From positions 105,315-169,314 of the forward strand of contig DATKMK010000043.1 of assembly GCA_035541895.1 (NCBI GenBank): a DNA stretch of 64,000 bases. Direction: 5' to 3'. The notes under the pieces are model-generated. The model searched no databases, was not told the origin of the DNA, and was given only the letters and a program-made list of their open reading frames with translations. The DNA is from DATKMK01 sp035541895 (GTDB lineage Bacteria; Desulfobacterota; Binatia; HRBIN30; JACQVA1). A program made the position numbers and the translations under genes. Positions 26,538 to 36,320 of the stretch are shown piece by piece; position 1 is the stretch's first letter, and the number at the start of each line of letters is the position of its first letter.

Positions 26538-27356
26538 CTACGGCTGGAACTTGATGTGCGTCAGCGACGGCAACTCGCGCCGTACTTGATCCAGATAGTC
26601 GAGATCGATCTCGGCGATGATGACCATCTCGCGATCCGCGGCGCGCGCCAGCGGCTTGCCCCATGGATCGACGATCAGCGAATTGCCGAAATCATTGACG
26701 CCGCTCGGACTGCGTCCGATCTGATCGGGAGCGATGACATACACCTGATTTTCGATCGCCCGCGCCCGCAGCAGAATTTCCCAGTGCGCGGCACCGGTCG
26801 GAAAGGTGAACGCCGACGGGACCGTGATGATCTGGGCACCGGCGGCGGTTAGCCGACGATACAACTCGGGAAAGCGCAGGTCGTAGCAGACGGTCAGGCC
26901 GATACACCCGAGTTCGGTTTCGACCGCGACGATCTCGTCGCCGCTCTGCCGGGTGTCGGATTCACGGATCGTGACGTGCCCCGCAATGTCGACGTCGAAC
27001 AGATGCGCCTTGCGGTAGCGCGCGAGCAACTCGCCGCGCGGGTCGAACACGCAACTGGTGTTGAACACTTTGCGATCGCTGCCGGCGCGCTCGAGCAGCG
27101 AGCCGGCGAGCAGGTGCACTCGCAGGTCGCGCGCGAGTTGAGCGAGCCGAGCTGTAGTCGGTCCCGGAATCGGCTCGGCGATGTCGATCTCCCGGTCGCG
27201 TGGCCCGCGCCAGGCAAACACTTCCGGAAGCACCACCAACTGCGCACCACGCCGCGCGGCCTCGCGGGCGAACGCTTCGGCCTTATCGAGATTGGCAGCC
27301 TTGTCCGAACCGGCACACACTTGCACGGCGGCTGCAAGGAATCGACGCGTGGCCAT
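26538..27356 (-). CDS. Carbon-nitrogen hydrolase (nitrilase superfamily, Nit-like)
   Basis: The 272-residue enzyme shows the nitrilase-fold triad: Glu45 (LPEVFAW), Lys116 (YRKAHLFD) and Cys157 (VCYDLRFPE). The sequence around KAHLFDVDI and RFPELYR is typical of Nit1/Nit2 omega-amidases and deaminated-glutathione amidases. The ATG at 27356 begins MATRRFLAAAVQ; the upstream extension lacks conservation. It is the first gene of a minus-strand series and is divergent from phaR. Confidence 0.9.
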   Translation of the reverse strand: MATRRFLAAAVQVCAGSDKAANLDKAEAFAREAARRGAQLVVLPEVFAWRGPRDREIDIAEPIPGPTTARLAQLARDLRVHLLAGSLLERAGSDRKVFNTSCVFDPRGELLARYRKAHLFDVDIAGHVTIRESDTRQSGDEIVAVETELGCIGLTVCYDLRFPELYRRLTAAGAQIITVPSAFTFPTGAAHWEILLRARAIENQVYVIAPDQIGRSPSGVNDFGNSLIVDPWGKPLARAADREMVIIAEIDLDYLDQVRRELPSLTHIKFQP

Positions 27357-27425
27357 ACCGATACGGTGGAAGCTAGCCAAGTGAGGTCTGGCTGGTCAAC
27401 CGCGCGCGGCTGTGGTACGCGGCGG

Positions 27426-28019
27426 ATGCGCATGAACACGCATCTGATCAAGCGTTACGGCAACCGCAAACTGTACGACACGCAGGCGAGCGCCTACATT
27501 ACCCTCGACGGCATCGCCGACCTGGTGCGTGAGGGTAAAGATCTCCGCGTGATCGACAACGACTCGGGGGAAGACCTCACTGCCGTGACGTTCGCGCAGA
27601 TCATCTTCGAAGAGGAGAAGCGCAAGACCGGCTTGCTGTCGCTGCCCGTGTTGCGCTGGATCATTCACCAGGGCGGCGAAGCGCTGCACGAAATCCTCGA
27701 GCGCGTCGACCGCGGTCGCGAGGCGATCGACAGCGCCCGCGAATCGGTGGAGAAGGGCGTGCAGCAGTTGGTCGGGCGCACCCGCCCGGGCAAAAAGGGG
27801 CTGTTGGAAGAAATCCTCGAAGCGCCGCAGAAGCAGCTCGACCAGTTACAGAAGCGCATCGACACGCAGGTGCGCGAGTCGGTCGATCGCTTCACCTCGC
27901 ACCCGGCGATCCAGCGCGAGATCACCCGCCTCGAACGCAGCGTCAAGCGGCTCGAAAGCCAACTGTCGCGTCTCCGCCGCAAAGCGCCGCGGGCACGACG
28001 AACCAAGGCCGCGTCGTAA
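27426..28019 (+). CDS. phaR: Polyhydroxyalkanoate synthesis regulator PhaR
   Basis: The 197-residue protein begins with the PHA-accumulation DNA-binding domain (residues ~5-65, LIKRYGNRKLYDTQASAYIT, then VIDNDSGEDLTAVTFAQII). A phasin-like coiled region follows and the tail is Lys/Arg-rich. PhaR binds DNA and PHA granules and represses phasin genes. No phaC or phasin gene is in the window, so the link to storage polymer here is by family only. The start is the first ATG of the conserved block. Confidence 0.88.
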   Translation: MRMNTHLIKRYGNRKLYDTQASAYITLDGIADLVREGKDLRVIDNDSGEDLTAVTFAQIIFEEEKRKTGLLSLPVLRWIIHQGGEALHEILERVDRGREAIDSARESVEKGVQQLVGRTRPGKKGLLEEILEAPQKQLDQLQKRIDTQVRESVDRFTSHPAIQREITRLERSVKRLESQLSRLRRKAPRARRTKAAS

Positions 28020-28022
28020 GCC

Positions 28023-29972
28023 TCACGACGTCTCGCTGCGGCGGCGGATGGCGAGCTTCTTCATCCGGCTCCGCAGCGTGCTGGGATTGAGCCCGAGCAG
28101 CCGCGCCGCGCCGTGCTCGCCTTCAATCCTCCAATTCGCCTGGCGCAAGATTTCGATGATGTGCGCTCGCTCGATATCCTCCAGTGCGCGACTCCCCGTT
28201 GCTTCGGGAGAATGGTGAACCGCCGGCTCTGCACGCGCGTCGGCGGACTCGCCGGCCACCGGGTCCGGCGGCGCCGACGGCAACAACTCGGGACCGATCT
28301 CCAACTCATCGCCCGGTGACAAGATGACGGCACGCTCGACGACGTTTTCGAGTTCGCGAATGTTGCCCGGCCACGCATAACGCCGCAGGCGCTCGATCAC
28401 ATCGTCGGCAACGAAGCGGATGGGGCGGCCGACGCGCTGGACCGAGCGACTCACGAAGTAGTGGACGAGCAGCGGAATGTCCTCGGTGCGCTCGCGCAAC
28501 GGCGGCAGATGTACCGGAAACACGTTGAGTCGATAGAACAAGTCTTGACGAAACTTGCCGAGCGCGATGGTGCGCGGCAGGTCGCGATTGGTCGCGGCGA
28601 TGATGCGCACGTCGACCTTGATCGGCGTGCCGCCGCCCACGCGCTCGAACTCGCGCTCTTGCAGTACGCGCAGGAGTTTCACCTGCACGTCGAGCGGTAC
28701 CTCACCGATCTCATCCAGGAAGATCGTGCCGCCGTCGGCCAACTCGAAGCGACCCAGTCGCCGTTCGAGCGCGCCGCTGAACGCGCCCTTCTCGTGGCCA
28801 AACAGCTCGGATTCGACCAAGCCGGTGGGTAACGCCGCGCAGTTGAGCTTGATCAACGGTTTGTCGCGGCGCGGACTGGCGGAGTGAATGGCGCGCGCGA
28901 TCAATTCCTTGCCGGTGCCGGTCTCGCCGGTGATCAGGACCGTCGTGTCAGTCGCGCACACGAGATCCACGTTGGCCAGCACACTCAATAGCCCTTGGCT
29001 GTTCCCGACAATCTCTTCGAAGTTGTGGACCGATTTGATTTCCTCGCGCAGGTAGCGGTTCTGCTCTTTGAGCTGGGTTTGTTCTTGCTGGAGCAAGACC
29101 CGATCGGTGATGTCAGTGAACATCGTGCGGGTGTATGTGCCGCTGGGATCGGGCTTCGACCACCACTGAATCCAGATCGGCTTGCCGTTGTCCTTCCGCC
29201 GCAGTTCGAGGACGACGCCGCTGGTATCGGTGCCGCGGCCGACCGATTCGAACGCCTCGCGTACGCGACGCTGGGCCTCGGGCGTTTGAGGCACCAGCGA
29301 CATGCCGATGGTTCCGACCGCTTCCTCGGGTTTGACTCCGAGAATTCTGAGCGCGGCGCGGTTGGCGCGGAGGAACCGCGATTCGAGATCTTCGTGCACG
29401 TAGGCGATCGGGGCTTCGTCGAACAAATCGCGCAGGCGCTCTTCGCTTTCGCCCAATTCGCGCTGGATTCGCACGCGGGCCAATTCCCCCGCGGCGCGCG
29501 CCGCGAAGATCCGAAGGACGTCCGACTTGCGCGGTTCGGGCGGCATCGACTTGGTTCCGAAGACGCTGAGATACCCCAGGAGCTGCCCATCGGGCGCGGT
29601 CAGCGCGATACCCGCGTAACTCTCGATGCCGCGATCGACCACCAACGCGTGATGGGGAAACCGTTGACTCACCCCGGACGAAAAGTGACACGACCCGTGG
29701 CTGACGAGTTGCTCGCACGGTGACCCCGCGAGGTTCCACTCGGTCGCCGATTCGAAGCCGTGCGGATGTCGAAACGCCACGGCGCGGGCGCGCGAATCGC
29801 CGCGCATCTCGGCAATCAGCGCGTACTCGGTGTCCATGACATCGGCCAAATGCGCGACGAGGGCGCGGAAGAATTCGTCCTCGTGTCTCGTCGCCGTCCC
29901 CTCGGCGATCTGCCGGAGCCACGCCGCTTCGTTCGAGGTCGGCACGTCGTGGCTCAGATCAGCAGCCGACAT
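28023..29972 (-). CDS. Sigma54-dependent activator with GAF and PAS sensor domains
   Basis: The 649-residue regulator has a GAF domain (~25-170), a PAS domain (~178-290), a short coiled coil, an AAA+ domain (~318-545) and a Fis-type HTH at the C-terminus. Walker A GETGTGKE is at 349-356 and Walker B TIFLDE at 416-421. The loop that contacts sigma54 reads GAFSGA (396-401) rather than GAFTGA. It activates unknown RpoN promoters in response to a small ligand or redox cue. The ATG at 29972 has GGGA upstream; a start at 29993 would add 7 residues. Confidence 0.93.
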   Translation of the reverse strand: MSAADLSHDVPTSNEAAWLRQIAEGTATRHEDEFFRALVAHLADVMDTEYALIAEMRGDSRARAVAFRHPHGFESATEWNLAGSPCEQLVSHGSCHFSSGVSQRFPHHALVVDRGIESYAGIALTAPDGQLLGYLSVFGTKSMPPEPRKSDVLRIFAARAAGELARVRIQRELGESEERLRDLFDEAPIAYVHEDLESRFLRANRAALRILGVKPEEAVGTIGMSLVPQTPEAQRRVREAFESVGRGTDTSGVVLELRRKDNGKPIWIQWWSKPDPSGTYTRTMFTDITDRVLLQQEQTQLKEQNRYLREEIKSVHNFEEIVGNSQGLLSVLANVDLVCATDTTVLITGETGTGKELIARAIHSASPRRDKPLIKLNCAALPTGLVESELFGHEKGAFSGALERRLGRFELADGGTIFLDEIGEVPLDVQVKLLRVLQEREFERVGGGTPIKVDVRIIAATNRDLPRTIALGKFRQDLFYRLNVFPVHLPPLRERTEDIPLLVHYFVSRSVQRVGRPIRFVADDVIERLRRYAWPGNIRELENVVERAVILSPGDELEIGPELLPSAPPDPVAGESADARAEPAVHHSPEATGSRALEDIERAHIIEILRQANWRIEGEHGAARLLGLNPSTLRSRMKKLAIRRRSETS

Positions 29973-30053
29973 GAGTTTCCCACCCGGCGCCAACGCAACG
30001 ACAATCCATCAGCATGTTTCGGTGACCGCATTACGGTCGGGCGGTTCGCCAAG

Positions 30054-31115
30054 TCAAGCGCCGCCGATCGAGGAGTCATCGGCCAGTATCACGGTGAGGA
30101 CGCTGCCGGCGTGACCACGCAGCGTGACGCGCTCTCCCAGCACACTGTGCTCGACGAGCGCGCCGTTCAACTCCAACGCAGCCGAGGCCATCACGATGCT
30201 GTCGCGCACGGCACCGCCGCGCACGGTTGCCCGGTTGCCGATCGACGCGAACGGGCCGAGGCTCGCGTGCTCGATGCGCGCGTCGCGGCCGATGATCGCC
30301 GGGCCTTCGATTCGACTGGCGATCACGTGCGCGCCGGCCTCGATACGGACCCGTCCGATTGCGACTGAGGCCGCGTCGAGCGCTCCCAGCCGGGCGGGCT
30401 CGATGCGATCGAGCAGCACCCGGTTCGCTGCGAGCAGGTCGGCGGGCTTGCCGGTGTCCTTCCACCAGCCCGGCACCATGCACGGGCGGACGATGAGTCC
30501 GTGATCGATCAAATCCTGAATCGCATCGGTAATCTCGTACTCGTTGCGCCACGACGGTTGCAGCCGAGCGATCGCGTCGAAGATGCGCTGGTCAAACACA
30601 TAGGCGCCGGCAACCGCGAGATTGCTCGCCGGTCGTTGCGGCTTCTCCACCAGCCGTGCGATTCGATCGGCGGCCACTTCTGCGATCCCAAACCGGCTCG
30701 GCTCGTCGACCGGGGCCACCAGCACGGCCGCATCCGTCCGGGGCGATCGAAACGTCTCGATGAGATGCTGGAATCCGTCGGGAAGTATGGTGTCGGCGAG
30801 ATACATCAGGAACGGCTCGTGCCCCACGAACGCGCGCGCGCATTGCGCGGCATGCGCGAGGCCGCGTGGCTCGGCTTGTTCCATGTAGTCGACGCGCGCC
30901 CCGAATCGGCCGCCGTCGCCGACCGCCGCGGCAATTGCGTCGCGCGTCGCCGGGCTCACGATGATGCCGATATCGCGTAGACCCGCCGCCACCACGCGTT
31001 CGATCCCGTCGAACAACACCGGCTTGTTGGCGATCGGGAGGAGATGCTTCGGGCGGGTGTGCGTCAGCGGGCGCAGGCGGGTGCCCAAGCCGGCGCAGAG
31101 CAGGAGCGCTTTCAT
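30054..31115 (-). CDS. Glucose-1-phosphate nucleotidyltransferase, long RmlA/StrD type
   Basis: The 353-residue enzyme has the nucleotidyltransferase signature LCAGLGTRLRPLTHTRPKHLLP and the central VEKPQRPASNLAVAGAYVFD. A C-terminal left-handed beta-helix with hexapeptide repeats (IEGPAIIGRDARIEHASLGPFASIGNR, interrupted here) follows. It forms dTDP- or UDP-sugars for polysaccharide or antibiotic-type sugars; the long form differs from the ~290-aa RmlA. The ATG at 31115 overlaps the purM stop by 4 nt. Confidence 0.86.
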   Translation of the reverse strand: MKALLLCAGLGTRLRPLTHTRPKHLLPIANKPVLFDGIERVVAAGLRDIGIIVSPATRDAIAAAVGDGGRFGARVDYMEQAEPRGLAHAAQCARAFVGHEPFLMYLADTILPDGFQHLIETFRSPRTDAAVLVAPVDEPSRFGIAEVAADRIARLVEKPQRPASNLAVAGAYVFDQRIFDAIARLQPSWRNEYEITDAIQDLIDHGLIVRPCMVPGWWKDTGKPADLLAANRVLLDRIEPARLGALDAASVAIGRVRIEAGAHVIASRIEGPAIIGRDARIEHASLGPFASIGNRATVRGGAVRDSIVMASAALELNGALVEHSVLGERVTLRGHAGSVLTVILADDSSIGGA

Positions 31116-32224
31116 CGATGCCGCGGCGGCACCGGCTCGCGTGATTGCACGAATCTGTCGTCGCGGCTGACGAGTTGCTTGGGCGTAACCCACACGGTGC
31201 GCGCGGTGTCGGCGACGGTGTAGCCGATGATCGCAGCGGCCTTGCCGTGCGCAGTCGCTACGGCGACAACGCGCGCGGCGTCCGCGGGATCGACGACGAT
31301 GCAGAAGCCGACGCCCATGTTGAAGACGCGAAACATCTCCGCATCGTCGAGTCCGCCGCGTGCTTGGATCAGCGCAAAGATCGGCGGCACATCGAGCAGC
31401 CGCTCGATGACGAACCCGACCGGCGCGGCCACGCGCGGCAGATTCAGAAACCCGTCGCCGGTGATGTGCATCATTGCGCGGATCGCGAGCTGCTCGTCGA
31501 GCATTTGCAGGACTTCGCGGACGTAAATGTGCGTCGGAATCAGCAGCTCCGCGCCCACGGATCGGCCCAGCGATGCGACGTGGTCGGTGGCGCGCAGTTT
31601 CGCCTGCTCGAACAAGACGCGGCGCGCCAGGGTGAAGCCGTTGCTGTGAATCCCACTGCTGGCGATGCCGACGATCGCATCACCGGCGCGAACATCTTGT
31701 CCGATCAGCACGCGTTGCGGGTGCACGATGCCGACCGATGTGCCGACCAGGTCGAACGCATACCCGTTGCGGGCGCCGTGCAGCATCTCGCGCACCTGCG
31801 CGACTTCGCCGCCCGGGATGTTGATGCCGGCACGGCAGGCGCCTTCGTAGAACCCCTTCGCCAACTCGCCTAGGAAGTTGGGGTTGGCCTGTTGTACGGC
31901 GATGTAGTCCACCAGGGAGATCGGGCGGGCGCCGACGCAGAGGAGATCGTTGACGTTCATCGCGACGCAATCGATCCCGACGGTGTCGTACTGCTCCATC
32001 TCCTGGGCGATCAACAATTTGGTGCCGACGCCGTCGGTCGAAATCGCGAGACCGATCTCAGGCGTCAGGGGCAGAACGTTGGCGTAGTAACCCAGCGGCA
32101 ACTGCGGCCGCGCGGCGTTGAACTCGAAGGTCTTGCTCACCCACTCGGCCAGCTCGCGCAGACCGCCGTGCACCTGCAACGTCTCGACGCCGGCCGCGTC
32201 GTAGCCGAGACCCGATTTCGTCAT
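31112..32224 (-). CDS. purM: Phosphoribosylformylglycinamidine cyclo-ligase
   Basis: The 370-residue enzyme makes aminoimidazole ribotide in purine synthesis. Landmarks are SGLGYDAAGVE at the start, STDGVGTKLL, IGIDCVAMNVNDLL-like (GIDCVAMNVND), PGGEVAQVREML, GIASSGIHSNGFTLAR and HITGDGFLNLPR. Length and order are close to those of the family. The stop overlaps the nucleotidyltransferase start. A 227-nt gap separates it from mltA upstream on the same strand. Confidence 0.95.
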   Translation of the reverse strand: MTKSGLGYDAAGVETLQVHGGLRELAEWVSKTFEFNAARPQLPLGYYANVLPLTPEIGLAISTDGVGTKLLIAQEMEQYDTVGIDCVAMNVNDLLCVGARPISLVDYIAVQQANPNFLGELAKGFYEGACRAGINIPGGEVAQVREMLHGARNGYAFDLVGTSVGIVHPQRVLIGQDVRAGDAIVGIASSGIHSNGFTLARRVLFEQAKLRATDHVASLGRSVGAELLIPTHIYVREVLQMLDEQLAIRAMMHITGDGFLNLPRVAAPVGFVIERLLDVPPIFALIQARGGLDDAEMFRVFNMGVGFCIVVDPADAARVVAVATAHGKAAAIIGYTVADTARTVWVTPKQLVSRDDRFVQSREPVPPRHR

Positions 32225-32451
32225 CGCGTCTCTTGTATCCTCACGACCGCGCCCAGAACAACCCCCGCTTGCGAGCGCGGGCCCGCGCCCAGTGCGTGCC
32301 GTCGACCGCGATCAGCGGCGCCTTCGATCGGGTGCGCAATTGTGAAGCAGCTCTCCTCCGCGCCGTTGGGTGCACCCGGGCTCGTCCCTTGGAACCCTGG
32401 TTGAAGTACAGGCACCCCTTGTCGCCCGACGCATGAGTGGTGAGAAGGACC

Positions 32452-33597
32452 TCACTTCGGCAGAACGAAGTAGAGTTCGCCGCCTGCCTGCATGCCGCCG
32501 GCGGCGGCCGCGGCGCTTTCGCCGGTGCCGCAGAAGAAATCGAGCCGGTGATCGCCGCTGATGGCGACGCCGGCGTCCTGCAACAGCGCGAGGCGAGAGG
32601 CGACGGCCGAGTCGGCGCTCTTCAACAACACCAGCGCGCCGGGTGGATACACCCGTGCATCGGCGGCGATCGACCGGCCCGCGGTCAGCGGTTGACCGAG
32701 GCTGCCGACCGGACCGACAGGCACGGTGCGGAAAAAAATGCATCGCTCGTTGCGCTGCATGAGTTCGTCACGCTCGTCGGGGTGATCGCGCAGATACGTT
32801 TTCAGCGACGACAGCGACACATCCGCCAACGCCAGCTTGCCGGTTTCGACGAGCACGCGACCCAGACTGGTGTACGGCCGCCCGTTCGAGCCGTTGTAAC
32901 TGACCTCCATGTGGACGCCATCGTCGAAGTGCAGGCGTGCCGATCCTTGCACGTGCAGGAAGAACGCCTCGACCGGATCGTCGAGCCATGCGAGAACCGA
33001 CCCGTGCTCGCCGAGCGCACCGCGATCGATTTCGGCGCGGGTGTAGTAGGGCACCAACTCGCCGTCACGCACGCGACCCACGGCGCGCTTGGGTGTGCAC
33101 GACGCGCAAAACGGTGTCAGATCGACGGTCACCAGATCGTCCGGCAACTCGTAAATCGGGTAGCGGAAGCGCTCGCTCCGCCGCCGGCGCGCCGGCAGTT
33201 CGGGCTCGTAGTAACCGGTAATCAGCAGCGGGCGAGCGGGAAGCGCCTGCACCAAGGCAAATCGATCACACAACCGCGCGGCGTCGTTGGCCCCGACAGG
33301 CTGGCTGATCAGCGACTCCATCACATCGCGCAACTCGCGCACCGTCACGGTGCGATCGAGGAGCGGGACCGCCTGATCTTCGGGCAAACGACGGTAGTAG
33401 TCGAGACTCCGCTCCAGCGCGCGCTGGAGCGACGACAGATCGCTGTCATCGACCATCACCGTGCGGCACTCGTCGCGCGACAGCGTCCGGGTCGCCGTCG
33501 CAGTGGGTGCCGTGACGTGTCGGACTACGCCGCAGCCGGCAATCAGCAGCAGCGTGGACAGCGCGATGGACCGTCGACTCTGGACGAAAACCGTCAC
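32452..33597 (-). CDS. mltA: Membrane-bound lytic murein transglycosylase A
   Basis: The 381-residue lipoprotein (lipobox LLLIAGC, Cys22) has the MltA core (LITGYYEPELPARR, YYTRAEIDRGALGEHGSVLAWLDDPVEAFFLHVQGS, split here by description only) and a C-terminal 3D domain (QDAGVAISGDHRLDFFCGTGE). It cleaves peptidoglycan glycan strands to 1,6-anhydromuropeptides from the outer membrane. The GTG start at 33597 is supported by a 4-nt GTGA overlap with the aminotransferase gene upstream. Confidence 0.9.
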   Translation of the reverse strand: MTVFVQSRRSIALSTLLLIAGCGVVRHVTAPTATATRTLSRDECRTVMVDDSDLSSLQRALERSLDYYRRLPEDQAVPLLDRTVTVRELRDVMESLISQPVGANDAARLCDRFALVQALPARPLLITGYYEPELPARRRRSERFRYPIYELPDDLVTVDLTPFCASCTPKRAVGRVRDGELVPYYTRAEIDRGALGEHGSVLAWLDDPVEAFFLHVQGSARLHFDDGVHMEVSYNGSNGRPYTSLGRVLVETGKLALADVSLSSLKTYLRDHPDERDELMQRNERCIFFRTVPVGPVGSLGQPLTAGRSIAADARVYPPGALVLLKSADSAVASRLALLQDAGVAISGDHRLDFFCGTGESAAAAAGGMQAGGELYFVLPK

Positions 33598-34772
33598 GTC
33601 CCGGCGTAGACCGCACTGGCGGCGGCGACCGCTGCGCCCGCGGGGACGCGCACGCCGTGGCGCGGCAGCACGCGCTCCAGCGCGTCGAGCACCGTGAGCA
33701 CATTCCCCGCCGTACTCGACTCGCCCATCAGACCGATGCGCCACGTCTTACCCTTGAGCGCGCCGAGCCCGCCCCCAATCTCGATGCCGAACTCGTCGAG
33801 CAACGCGCGGCGCACCGCAACGTCGTCGACGCCGTCGGGAATCCGGACGCTGTTGAGGGTCCACAACTGATGCCCTTCTTGCGAGGCGAGCTGCATGCCG
33901 AGCGCAGCCAACCCCGCTTTCAGGGCTTCGTGGTTCACATGATGCCGGTGCCAACGCGCTTCGAGCCCCTCTTCGTCGACGAGGCGCAACGCTTCGAGCA
34001 GCGCGTAGTTCATCGAGATCGGTGCGGTGTGATGGTAGACGCGCTCTTCGCCCCAATACTGCGCGATCATCGTGAGATCGAGATACCAGCTTTGGACCTT
34101 GCTCTTGCGGCTCTTGAGGACGTCGAGCGCAGCGGCATTGAACGAAATCGGGGCCAACCCGGGGGGACAACTCAGACACTTTTGCGTGCCGCTGTAGCCG
34201 GCGTCGATGCCCCAGTCGTCGAGCCGCACCGGACAGCCGCCGAGCGACGTCACGGTGTCGACCACGAACAACGCGCCGGCATCGTGCGCGAGACGACTGA
34301 TCTCTTGCAGCGGCTGCAGCACGCCGGTCGAGGTCTCGGCGTGCACCACCGTCACGAGTTTCGGCTGTTTCGTGCGCTTGAGCGCGGCGGCGATGTCGGC
34401 CGGATCGATCACTCGTCCCCACGGCGCGTCGACCTTGACCGCCGTCGCGCCGCACCGCCCGACGATGTCGATCATGCGCGTCCCAAACACGCCGTTGACC
34501 CCGACGACGACCTCGTCGCCCGGTTCGATGAGGTTGACCAGACACGCTTCCATCCCGGCGCTGCCGGTGCCGGAGATCGGGATCGTCAATTCGTTCTGCG
34601 TTTGGAACAACGATCGCAACAGGCGTTTGCTCTCCTCCATGATCTCCAGGAATGCCGGATCGAGGTGCCCGACCAGCGGCATGCTGAGGGCGCGAAGCGT
34701 CCGTGGGTGCACCATGCTGGGTCCGGGCCCGAGCAGCAGGCGCGTCGGCGGCGATGCGTAAGCCTTCGTCAT
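33594..34772 (-). CDS. Class V aminotransferase (serine/alanine-glyoxylate type)
   Basis: The 392-residue PLP enzyme has LLLGPGPSMVHPRTLRAL at the start, the HAETSTGVL motif, DTVTSLGG, and the PLP lysine in SGTQKCLSCPPG (Lys198), all typical of alanine-glyoxylate and serine-glyoxylate aminotransferases. It turns glyoxylate into glycine. It is divergent from glcDEF with only 90 nt between, which fits glyoxylate made by glycolate oxidase being transaminated here. GGAG lies 6 nt before the ATG at 34772. Confidence 0.9.
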   Translation of the reverse strand: MTKAYASPPTRLLLGPGPSMVHPRTLRALSMPLVGHLDPAFLEIMEESKRLLRSLFQTQNELTIPISGTGSAGMEACLVNLIEPGDEVVVGVNGVFGTRMIDIVGRCGATAVKVDAPWGRVIDPADIAAALKRTKQPKLVTVVHAETSTGVLQPLQEISRLAHDAGALFVVDTVTSLGGCPVRLDDWGIDAGYSGTQKCLSCPPGLAPISFNAAALDVLKSRKSKVQSWYLDLTMIAQYWGEERVYHHTAPISMNYALLEALRLVDEEGLEARWHRHHVNHEALKAGLAALGMQLASQEGHQLWTLNSVRIPDGVDDVAVRRALLDEFGIEIGGGLGALKGKTWRIGLMGESSTAGNVLTVLDALERVLPRHGVRVPAGAAVAAASAVYAGT

Positions 34773-34862
34773 ATTCACTCCGGATCGGTGCGGTCGACGG
34801 TCGATCAATCTGGTTGCGTGTGCGCCGAGCGACGCTTGTGCTTTTATCGGGGGGTCGATAGC

Positions 34863-36302
34863 GTGTCAAAGCGCATGATCTCACCGACTGTGACCGCACA
34901 ACTCCGCGACCTCGTCGGTGCCAATGCGGTGATCGCGCGCGACAGCGAATTGCGCGTGTATGAGTGCGACGGGTACACGCTGGAGAAAAGCACACCGCAG
35001 GTAGTCGTGTTGCCCGCTTCGACGGCAGAGGTGAGCGCGGTGCTGAAGCTGTTGCACCGCGAACGCATCGCGTTCGTCCCGCGCGGCGCCGGCACCGGAC
35101 TCAGCGGGGGCTGTCTGCCGTTGGCGGCACCGGTGATGGTGTGCACCAGCCGAATGCGACGCATCCTTGCGGTCGATCTCGCCAACCGTCGCACCACGGT
35201 CGAGGCCGGCGTCGTCAATCTCGCAGTCACCAATGCGGTCAAGGACGCCGAATTGTACTACGCGCCTGATCCGTCAAGTCAGCAAGCCTGCACCATCGGC
35301 GGCAACGTGGCGGAGAACTCGGGCGGCCCCCATACGCTCAAGTACGGCGTCACCACCAATCACGTGCTCGGCGTCGAATTGGTGCTCCCGTCGGGTGAAA
35401 TCGTTCAGCTCGGCTCCGCGGCTGAAGACGTGCCCGGCTACGACCTCGTCGGCCTGGTGGTCGGCAACGAAGGGACGTTCGGCATCGTGACGCAAGCAAC
35501 CCTACGATTGTCGCGACAGCCGGAAGCTTGGAAGACGCTGCTCGCCATCTTCGAATCGGTCGACGACGCCACTCGGACGGTCTCGGGCATCATCGCGGCC
35601 GGGATCGTTCCGGCGGCGCTCGAAATGATGGACCGGTTGATCGTCGAGGCGGTCGAGGCGGCGTATCACTTCGGCTTTCCGACCGATGCCGGGGCGGTGC
35701 TGATCATCGAACTGGACGGATTGGCCGCCGGACTCGACCGGCAGGCCCAACGCGTTTCCGAAGTTTGCCGCGCCAATCGGGCGCGCGACGTACGCATGGC
35801 GAAGGACGAAGCCGAGCGCGCGGCGTTGTGGAAGAGCCGCAAGCGAGCGTTTGGCGCGGTCGGTCGATTGGCGCCCAGCTACTGCACCCAAGACGGCGTG
35901 GTGCCGCGAACCAAGCTTCCCGATATTTTGCGCGCGATCTCCGCGATCGGCGAGTGCTACCAATTGCGCATCGCCAACGTCTTCCACGCGGGCGACGGCA
36001 ACATTCATCCGATCCTGCTCTACGACGAACGCGACGCCGACGAGACCCGCCGCGTGCTCGCCGCCGGGCGCGAGATCCTCGAAGCCTGCGTCGCGCTCGG
36101 CGGCAGCGTCACCGGCGAGCACGGCATCGGCGTCGAGAAGATCGAACAGATGCCGCTCATCTTCAGTCCGACCGATTTGCTCGTGATGCAACAATTGCGG
36201 CGGGTGTTCGATCCCGAGCAACGCTGCAACCCGGGCAAGATCTTTCCGACGCCCGGCGTGTGCGTCGAGACCACGCGCCCGATGCGCCGCGCGGCGATGT
36301 AG
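34863..36302 (+). CDS. glcD: Glycolate oxidase FAD subunit GlcD
   Basis: The 479-residue FAD-linked oxidase has the PCMH FAD-binding domain (RGAGTGLSGGCLP, IGGNVAENSGGPHTLKYG, GNEGTFGIVTQATLRL) and the C-terminal cap with HAGDGNIHP and SVTGEHGIGVEK. It oxidises glycolate (or D-lactate) to glyoxylate, passing electrons to GlcF. The GTG at 34863 is preferred because of the G-run 8 nt upstream; the ATG at 34875 is 4 codons on and has none. glcE and glcF follow. Confidence 0.93.
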   Translation: MSKRMISPTVTAQLRDLVGANAVIARDSELRVYECDGYTLEKSTPQVVVLPASTAEVSAVLKLLHRERIAFVPRGAGTGLSGGCLPLAAPVMVCTSRMRRILAVDLANRRTTVEAGVVNLAVTNAVKDAELYYAPDPSSQQACTIGGNVAENSGGPHTLKYGVTTNHVLGVELVLPSGEIVQLGSAAEDVPGYDLVGLVVGNEGTFGIVTQATLRLSRQPEAWKTLLAIFESVDDATRTVSGIIAAGIVPAALEMMDRLIVEAVEAAYHFGFPTDAGAVLIIELDGLAAGLDRQAQRVSEVCRANRARDVRMAKDEAERAALWKSRKRAFGAVGRLAPSYCTQDGVVPRTKLPDILRAISAIGECYQLRIANVFHAGDGNIHPILLYDERDADETRRVLAAGREILEACVALGGSVTGEHGIGVEKIEQMPLIFSPTDLLVMQQLRRVFDPEQRCNPGKIFPTPGVCVETTRPMRRAAM

Positions 36303-36320
36303 GTTCGGACGGAGTCCGCG

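Noticed and set aside
32221..32415. 64-codon minus-strand frame overlapping the purM start by ATGA
   Set aside because: The overlap is suggestive, but the product is Gly/Arg/Ala-rich without pattern and has no ribosome-binding site; I treat the 227-nt gap as non-coding.
33657..34862. N-terminal extension of the glcD frame over the aminotransferase gene
   Set aside because: The GlcD homology begins after 34863, where a ribosome-binding site stands; the extension is the antisense of the aminotransferase.
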